The notes beneath the pieces are model-generated. The model was not told the origin of the DNA. It saw only the letters and a list, made by a program, of their open reading frames with translations, and did not search any database. Below, in pieces: positions 59,914 to 64,000 of a stretch of DNA of 64,000 nt (positions are counted from its first letter, which is position 1; the number at the start of each line of letters is the position of its first letter). The position numbers and the translations under genes are program-made. The stretch is from assembly GCA_023399215.1 (NCBI GenBank), contig JAEWQJ010000010.1, forward strand, positions 1 through 64,000, read 5' to 3'. The stretch is from Methanobacteriota archaeon (GTDB taxonomy: Archaea > Halobacteriota > Methanosarcinia > Methanosarcinales > Methanosarcinaceae).

Positions 59914-61023
59914 ATGGCCAGAGAAATAGATAATAAAAAAGCTCAGAGAGATATCCTGGCAAGGGAAAAGCTGTTTGGGCTTGCAGAGAAGATTTACAAC
60001 CAGTTTGAAGATGAGGTTGTCCCAAGCATCAGCCTTCCAAGCCGGACGAAGTCAAATCTAGAATATTCCGACGAGAGCGATGTTTGGGTCTATGGAGACC
60101 GGGAAAGCGAGAGGAGTGCAAAAACCGTAAAAGGAGCATTCCAGCTCCTGAAAACTACTTACGCCACCGAATTCCTTATAAACGAGCACCTTGCCCAGAA
60201 CCGCGGTTCAACGCTTCGAGAACTTTACTATATCTCGGAAGGCTGGGAAGCTGCGAAATTCAAAGAACAGGCTGAGAGCGACCGTCTGATCGAAGACCTT
60301 GAACTCCTCACAAACCTTCAGAGAGAGTATTTCCATATGCGCCCTGAAGAAGACGGAGCTACCATGTTCGGGCCTATTGAAATTACAGAGCAGACAAATC
60401 GCGGAGAACGGAATATTCACTGCCAGAAAGACGTGGGGGAAGGAGGGTACCAGATCCCCTTCAATGTGGAAAATATCGAATTCAAAGCCCATGATGCAAG
60501 CATGATAATCGCCATAGAAACCGGTGGTATGTACGCACGTTTGATGGAAAACGGATTTGATGAAGCCTACAATGCGATCCTTGTCCACCTCAAAGGCCAG
60601 CCTGCCCGGTCAACCCGCAGAATTATCAAGCGCATGAACGAGGAATTAGGTATCCCTGTAGCCGTTTTTACTGACGGCGATCCATGGTCTTACAGGATCT
60701 ATGCTTCGGTTGCCTACGGGGCTATAAAAAGTGCTCATCTTTCGGAATTTATGGCAACCCCCGCAGCCAAGTTCCTTGGCCTCCAGCCCTCAGATATAGT
60801 CGAATACGAACTATCTACCGACAAGCTTACAGAACAGGATATAAATGCACTTCGGAGTGAACTTTCCGACCCGCGTTTCGAATCCGACTACTGGAAAGAA
60901 CAAATCCAGCTCCAGCTCGATATAGGGAAAAAGGCCGAACAGCAGGCTTTTGCAGGCAAAGGACTTGATTTCGTAACCGAGGTATACCTGCCAAATAGGC
61001 TCAAGGAAATGGGTATGCTGTAA
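59914..61023 (+). CDS. top6A: DNA topoisomerase VI subunit A
   Basis: The 369-residue protein is Spo11-like: a 5Y-CAP winged helix with the catalytic Tyr in TLRELYYISEGW (about 105), and a Toprim domain with the Glu in IAIETGGMYARLMENGF and the DxD in VFTDGDPWSY. It cleaves DNA and forms a heterotetramer with subunit B. The start ATG is one base after the top6B stop, with GGGGG in the end of top6B as ribosome-binding site, so translation is coupled. Confidence 0.97.
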   Translation: MAREIDNKKAQRDILAREKLFGLAEKIYNQFEDEVVPSISLPSRTKSNLEYSDESDVWVYGDRESERSAKTVKGAFQLLKTTYATEFLINEHLAQNRGSTLRELYYISEGWEAAKFKEQAESDRLIEDLELLTNLQREYFHMRPEEDGATMFGPIEITEQTNRGERNIHCQKDVGEGGYQIPFNVENIEFKAHDASMIIAIETGGMYARLMENGFDEAYNAILVHLKGQPARSTRRIIKRMNEELGIPVAVFTDGDPWSYRIYASVAYGAIKSAHLSEFMATPAAKFLGLQPSDIVEYELSTDKLTEQDINALRSELSDPRFESDYWKEQIQLQLDIGKKAEQQAFAGKGLDFVTEVYLPNRLKEMGML

Positions 61024-61225
61024 CGCCCGAGTCCCGTCACCCGAGTTCTGTCACCCGAGTCTCGTCTCGGGAGGACGGAGCCCTTTTCGCTTCGCTCAAG
61101 AGGGCTGAATTAGGGGTAAGGAAGGCTACATTCTCAACGAGCTCAGGTTGATTTACCCGAGTTCTGTTTTAGACTTTAGACTATATGTGGGCGTGGTTAC
61201 AACCCTCTTTTTAAGGTTTGACTGC

Positions 61226-61248
61226 AAGCCTTTTTAAAAAAGGCTTGA
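61226..61248. terminator. palindrome with T/A run downstream of top6A
   Basis: CAAGCC-TTTTTAAAAAA-GGCTTG has 6-bp GC-containing arms and a T/A centre, so it is hairpin- and terminator-prone in both directions. A relative is at 61331-61356, and others are near 38098-38200. Confidence 0.5.
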
Positions 61249-61282
61249 GCGAAAACCCCTAGTAACGTTTGAGTTTGATGAA

Positions 61283-61428
61283 CTTATCCCCAAACCCTAT
61301 AGGCGTGATCAATCGGCACAACGGTTGTGGCACAAACCTTTTTAAAAAAGGCTGACCGAAAACCTCAGCAACAATGTGGTCGGCGTGATCAATCGGCACA
61401 ACGGTTGCAGGTCAACGGTTGAGGCCCA
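61283..61428. repeat. dispersed intergenic repeat, copies B and C
   Basis: Copy B (61283-61330) shares CTTATCCCCAAACCCTAT and the GCGTGATCAA-CGGC-CAACGGTTG core with copy A at 37017. Copy C (61378-61428) shares the core and the extra CAACGGTTG. The interval between B and C contains a T/A-run dyad. Confidence 0.75.
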
Positions 61429-62067
61429 ATACTTGCTGGTTAAGTTTATATAGAAACATTATAAACTAACGTGAGAAGAGATATTGTTTTTAAAAATGCA
61501 AGCAAACCCGATCGGGGATGGTACATCAGGATATTCAGGCAGTGCATCATGATAACTAAAAAGTATTCCAAACTGCTATTTTATTTGGGAATTGCTTTTT
61601 GAGTTTGGAAAGATACCTTGGGACTGTATATGTAAAAATCTGCTGATTAACAGTGTAAATGCCGCGACTTCTGCCCTGAATCCTTTTGAGACACGAATTT
61701 TTGCGAGCGAAACAGCAAATATTAATTTAAACTAAAGACGTATTAAAAAATTAATATGAAAAGCGCATATTTGGGCATAAAATTATGCTAAAAATTACCT
61801 GTTTTGAGAGGATTGATACTGAAAAATCTTGTGCAATTTTCAGGGAATCTAAAGGCTTAAAATGTATGAGCGCATATTGAATTTGGTTCGTGGTAGAAAA
61901 GATAATATTGATATATAAAAAGCAGTAAATAATAACTGTAGTCTTATTGGATTGATACGAATTCTAAGATCTATTTTGACAAAAGTTTCCCCGCGAATTT
62001 TTAAAAAAAGGTATAATGTTACGTGATTTAGATAACTCTACTAGATTTTTATGGAGAATCAACTAAG

Positions 62068-63969
62068 ATGAGTGATAAACAGGTTTACGATGCTTCGCAC
62101 ATCCAGGTGCTGGAAGGCCTGGAGGCTGTCCGGAAGCGTCCCAGCATGTATATAGGGAGCACGGATGGTCGCGGGCTCCACCACCTAGTCTATGAAGTAG
62201 TAGACAATAGTATTGATGAAGCTCTTGCAGGCTTCTGTACCAGGGTAAATGTTACAATCAACCCGGACGGTAGTGTGACAGTCCTGGATAATGGAAGAGG
62301 TATACCCATCGACCTCCATCCATTTCACAAAAAATCAGCTCTTGAAGTTGTAATGACTGTTCTGCATGCAGGAGGGAAGTTCGACAAGAACACCTATAAG
62401 GTTTCAGGGGGACTGCATGGAGTAGGGGTTTCTGTTGTAAATGGACTTTCGGAATGGCTGGAAGTTGAGGTGTCAAGAGACGGCAAGAAGTATTTCCAGC
62501 GCTATGCTCGTGGAAAACCTGAGGCTGACGTCCAGGAAATCGGAACCTCGGATACTACAGGTACGAAGACTACTTTCAAACCGGATGCAAAAATTTTTGA
62601 GACATTGGATTTCGATTACGAGATCCTGTCAAACCGTTTAAGAGAACTGGCTTTCCTGAACAGGGGCCTTACTATCAGCCTCAAGGATTTAAGAACTCCA
62701 GAAGGGCAGGCTGAAACTTTCACCTATGAAGGGGGAATTGTGGAGTTCGTAAAATACCTGAATGCAAAAAAGCAGTCTCTTCACGACCCGATTTATTTTG
62801 AGCGGCAAAGGGACGACATGGTAGTAGAAATTGCAATGCAGTACACGAGTAGCTATACAGAAAACGTGTACTCTTTCGCAAACAACATCAATACCCATGA
62901 AGGTGGAACTCACATTATCGGTTTCAAGACCGCACTGACAAGGGTCGCAAATGACTATATTAAAGCTAACAAACTTTCCAAAGAAGACATAAAGCTCACA
63001 GGCGATGATGTAAGGGAAGGACTGACTGCAATCATCAGCGTCAAACTCATGGAACCCCAGTTCGAGGGGCAGACCAAGACAAAGCTTGGAAATAGTGATG
63101 TCAAAGGAATTGTGGACTCCCTTGTAACTGATGGGCTTGCGGAATACTTTGAGGAGAATCCCAAGGTTGCAAATGTTATTCTTGAAAAAGCCCTTCTTGC
63201 CCAGAAAGCTAGAGAAGCTGCAAAAAAAGCAAGGGAGCTGACCAGAAGAAAAAGTGCTCTCGAAGTAAGCACTCTTCCCGGAAAACTTGCAGACTGCTCG
63301 GAAAAGAATCCTGCAGCCTGCGAGATTTACATCGTGGAAGGTAATTCGGCAGGTGGCTCGGCAAAACAGGGTAGAGATAGGAGTTTTCAGGCTATTTTAC
63401 CTCTTAGAGGCAAGATCCTGAACGTGGAAAAATCCAGACTTGCAAAGATCCTGAAAAACGAGGAGATCATTTCCCTAATCACTGCTATTGGAACAGGAAT
63501 CAGTGAGGACTTCACCCTGGAAAGTGCCCGCTACCATAAGGTCATTATCATGACTGATGCTGATGTGGATGGAGAACACATCAGGACTCTTCTTCTCACG
63601 CTGTTCTTCCGTTATATGAGACCTCTGATTGACGAGGGATACGTATACATTGCCCAGCCTCCTCTCTACCGCATAAAGAAAGGCAAAGCTGAGTACTACA
63701 TTCACTCTGACAGGGAACTGGAAGCAAAGAAGAAGGAACTCGGGGAAAAAGGACTTGGAATCCAGCGTTACAAAGGGCTTGGAGAAATGAATCCTGAACA
63801 GCTCTGGGAAACCACCATGAAACCTGAGAGCCGGACTCTTTTACAGGTGACCCTGGAAGATGCTATTCGGGCTGATGAGATCTTCAGAGTCCTCATGGGA
63901 GATGAGGTTGAGCCACGCCGGAACTTCATAGAAGCGCATGCAAAAGAAGTCGTAAACCTGGACATCTGA
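62068..63969 (+). CDS. gyrB: DNA gyrase subunit B
   Basis: The 633-residue protein has the GHKL ATPase (VYEVVDNSIDEALAGF, VTVLDNGRGIP, GGLHGVGVSVVNGLS), the transducer with the QTKTKLGN motif, a Toprim domain (IVEGNSAGGSAKQGRDR; MTDADVDGEHIRTLLLTLFF) and the C-terminal RYKGLGEMNPEQLWETTM and a final VNLDI. It supplies ATP-driven negative supercoiling with GyrA. Gyrase in archaea is thought to be of bacterial origin. The ATG has GGAG upstream, and gyrA starts 11 bases past its stop. Confidence 0.97.
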   Translation: MSDKQVYDASHIQVLEGLEAVRKRPSMYIGSTDGRGLHHLVYEVVDNSIDEALAGFCTRVNVTINPDGSVTVLDNGRGIPIDLHPFHKKSALEVVMTVLHAGGKFDKNTYKVSGGLHGVGVSVVNGLSEWLEVEVSRDGKKYFQRYARGKPEADVQEIGTSDTTGTKTTFKPDAKIFETLDFDYEILSNRLRELAFLNRGLTISLKDLRTPEGQAETFTYEGGIVEFVKYLNAKKQSLHDPIYFERQRDDMVVEIAMQYTSSYTENVYSFANNINTHEGGTHIIGFKTALTRVANDYIKANKLSKEDIKLTGDDVREGLTAIISVKLMEPQFEGQTKTKLGNSDVKGIVDSLVTDGLAEYFEENPKVANVILEKALLAQKAREAAKKARELTRRKSALEVSTLPGKLADCSEKNPAACEIYIVEGNSAGGSAKQGRDRSFQAILPLRGKILNVEKSRLAKILKNEEIISLITAIGTGISEDFTLESARYHKVIIMTDADVDGEHIRTLLLTLFFRYMRPLIDEGYVYIAQPPLYRIKKGKAEYYIHSDRELEAKKKELGEKGLGIQRYKGLGEMNPEQLWETTMKPESRTLLQVTLEDAIRADEIFRVLMGDEVEPRRNFIEAHAKEVVNLDI

Positions 63970-63980
63970 GGTGGCTAAAA

Positions 63981-64000
63981 ATGGCAAAATATGAAGACGA
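63981..64000 (+). CDS. gyrA: start of DNA gyrase subunit A (truncated by window edge)
   Basis: An ATG at 63981 opens MAKYED and runs off the window. GAGGTGG, overlapping the gyrB stop, is a strong ribosome-binding site 8 bases ahead. The identity rests on gene order (gyrB-gyrA), not on the few residues seen. Confidence 0.7.

Larger units (their letters stand above)
61024..62067. other. large intergenic region between topoisomerase VI and gyrase genes
   Basis: The first 100 bases hold CACCCGAGTTCTGTC repeats and a GC-rich hairpin-prone stretch (GCCCTTTTCGCTTC...AAGAGGGC) likely acting as a terminator. Then come dispersed repeats (61283-61330, 61378-61428) and T/A-run dyads (61226-61248, 61331-61356). 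From about 61450 to 62050 the gap is AT-rich with no ORF. GGAG at 62053-62056 is the ribosome-binding site of gyrB. Confidence 0.6.

Overview
The window reads as chromosomal DNA from a methanogenic archaeon of the genus Methanosarcina. The inference rests on moderate-to-low GC, long AT-rich intergenic gaps packed with short direct repeats, TATA-like boxes and GGTG/GAGG ribosome-binding sites, CHASE4 and PAS/GAF sensory proteins, DUF1638, DUF373 and DUF2173 proteins, two-domain PhoU/RCK_C transport regulators, and topoisomerase VI beside DNA gyrase. The species cannot be fixed from the sequence alone.

Bases 1-9000 carry a truncated PAS-GAF sensor, two PNPOx-like flavin-binding proteins, a FAS1 lipoprotein, a SAM-methyltransferase-like protein, a DUF1638 protein and a CHASE4-HAMP-PAS histidine kinase. 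Bases 9000-16100 look like accessory DNA: a secreted beta-helix protein with a likely frameshifted C-terminus, a GNAT acetyltransferase, a secreted seven-bladed propeller protein, two tandemly duplicated membrane proteins, a pentapeptide-repeat protein, a sugar O-acetyltransferase and a SET-domain protein.

Bases 16200-22750 are dominated by a 1552-residue CobN-like chelatase that has an export signal and a C-terminal membrane anchor, preceded by a long AT-rich gap with strong palindromes. Bases 22750-33100 hold a small membrane protein with an ArsR regulator, a nicotianamine synthase homologue, a MerR/GyrI regulator (with a decayed duplicate fragment upstream), a dihydrolipoamide-dehydrogenase-like flavoprotein that lacks its redox disulfide, a DUF2173 protein, an RDD protein, a helical charged protein, a DUF373 membrane protein and an MTAP/MTIP-type phosphorylase. 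An IS630-type transposase remnant and a short inverted-repeat element also lie here.

Bases 33900-40650 hold information-processing genes: a DUF5814-type helicase, a DUF3467 protein, a predicted structured RNA just upstream of an Lsm (Sm-like) gene, a Cys-cluster winged-helix regulator, and two identical tRNA-Glu(UUC) genes about 2.2 kb apart that bracket a secreted-protein gene. Bases 43100-47450 form a minus-strand set (acyl-CoA synthetase, 4HBT thioesterase, XRE-cupin regulator, Old-Yellow-Enzyme-type reductase) that looks like a carboxylic-acid/acyl-CoA module.

Bases 47500-57350 carry two paralogous secreted proteins, MsrA, a PEBP lipoprotein, a zinc-ribbon protein followed in frame by a 43-codon ORF, a DUF362 protein, a split MgtE transporter with a duplicated PhoU/RCK_C regulator, a DUF2971 gene bracketed by diverged 67-base direct repeats, and a stand-alone RAM-domain regulator. 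The window ends with top6B-top6A, a 1-kb gap holding dispersed repeats, gyrB and the first bases of gyrA. No CRISPR array, rRNA operon or complete insertion sequence was seen.
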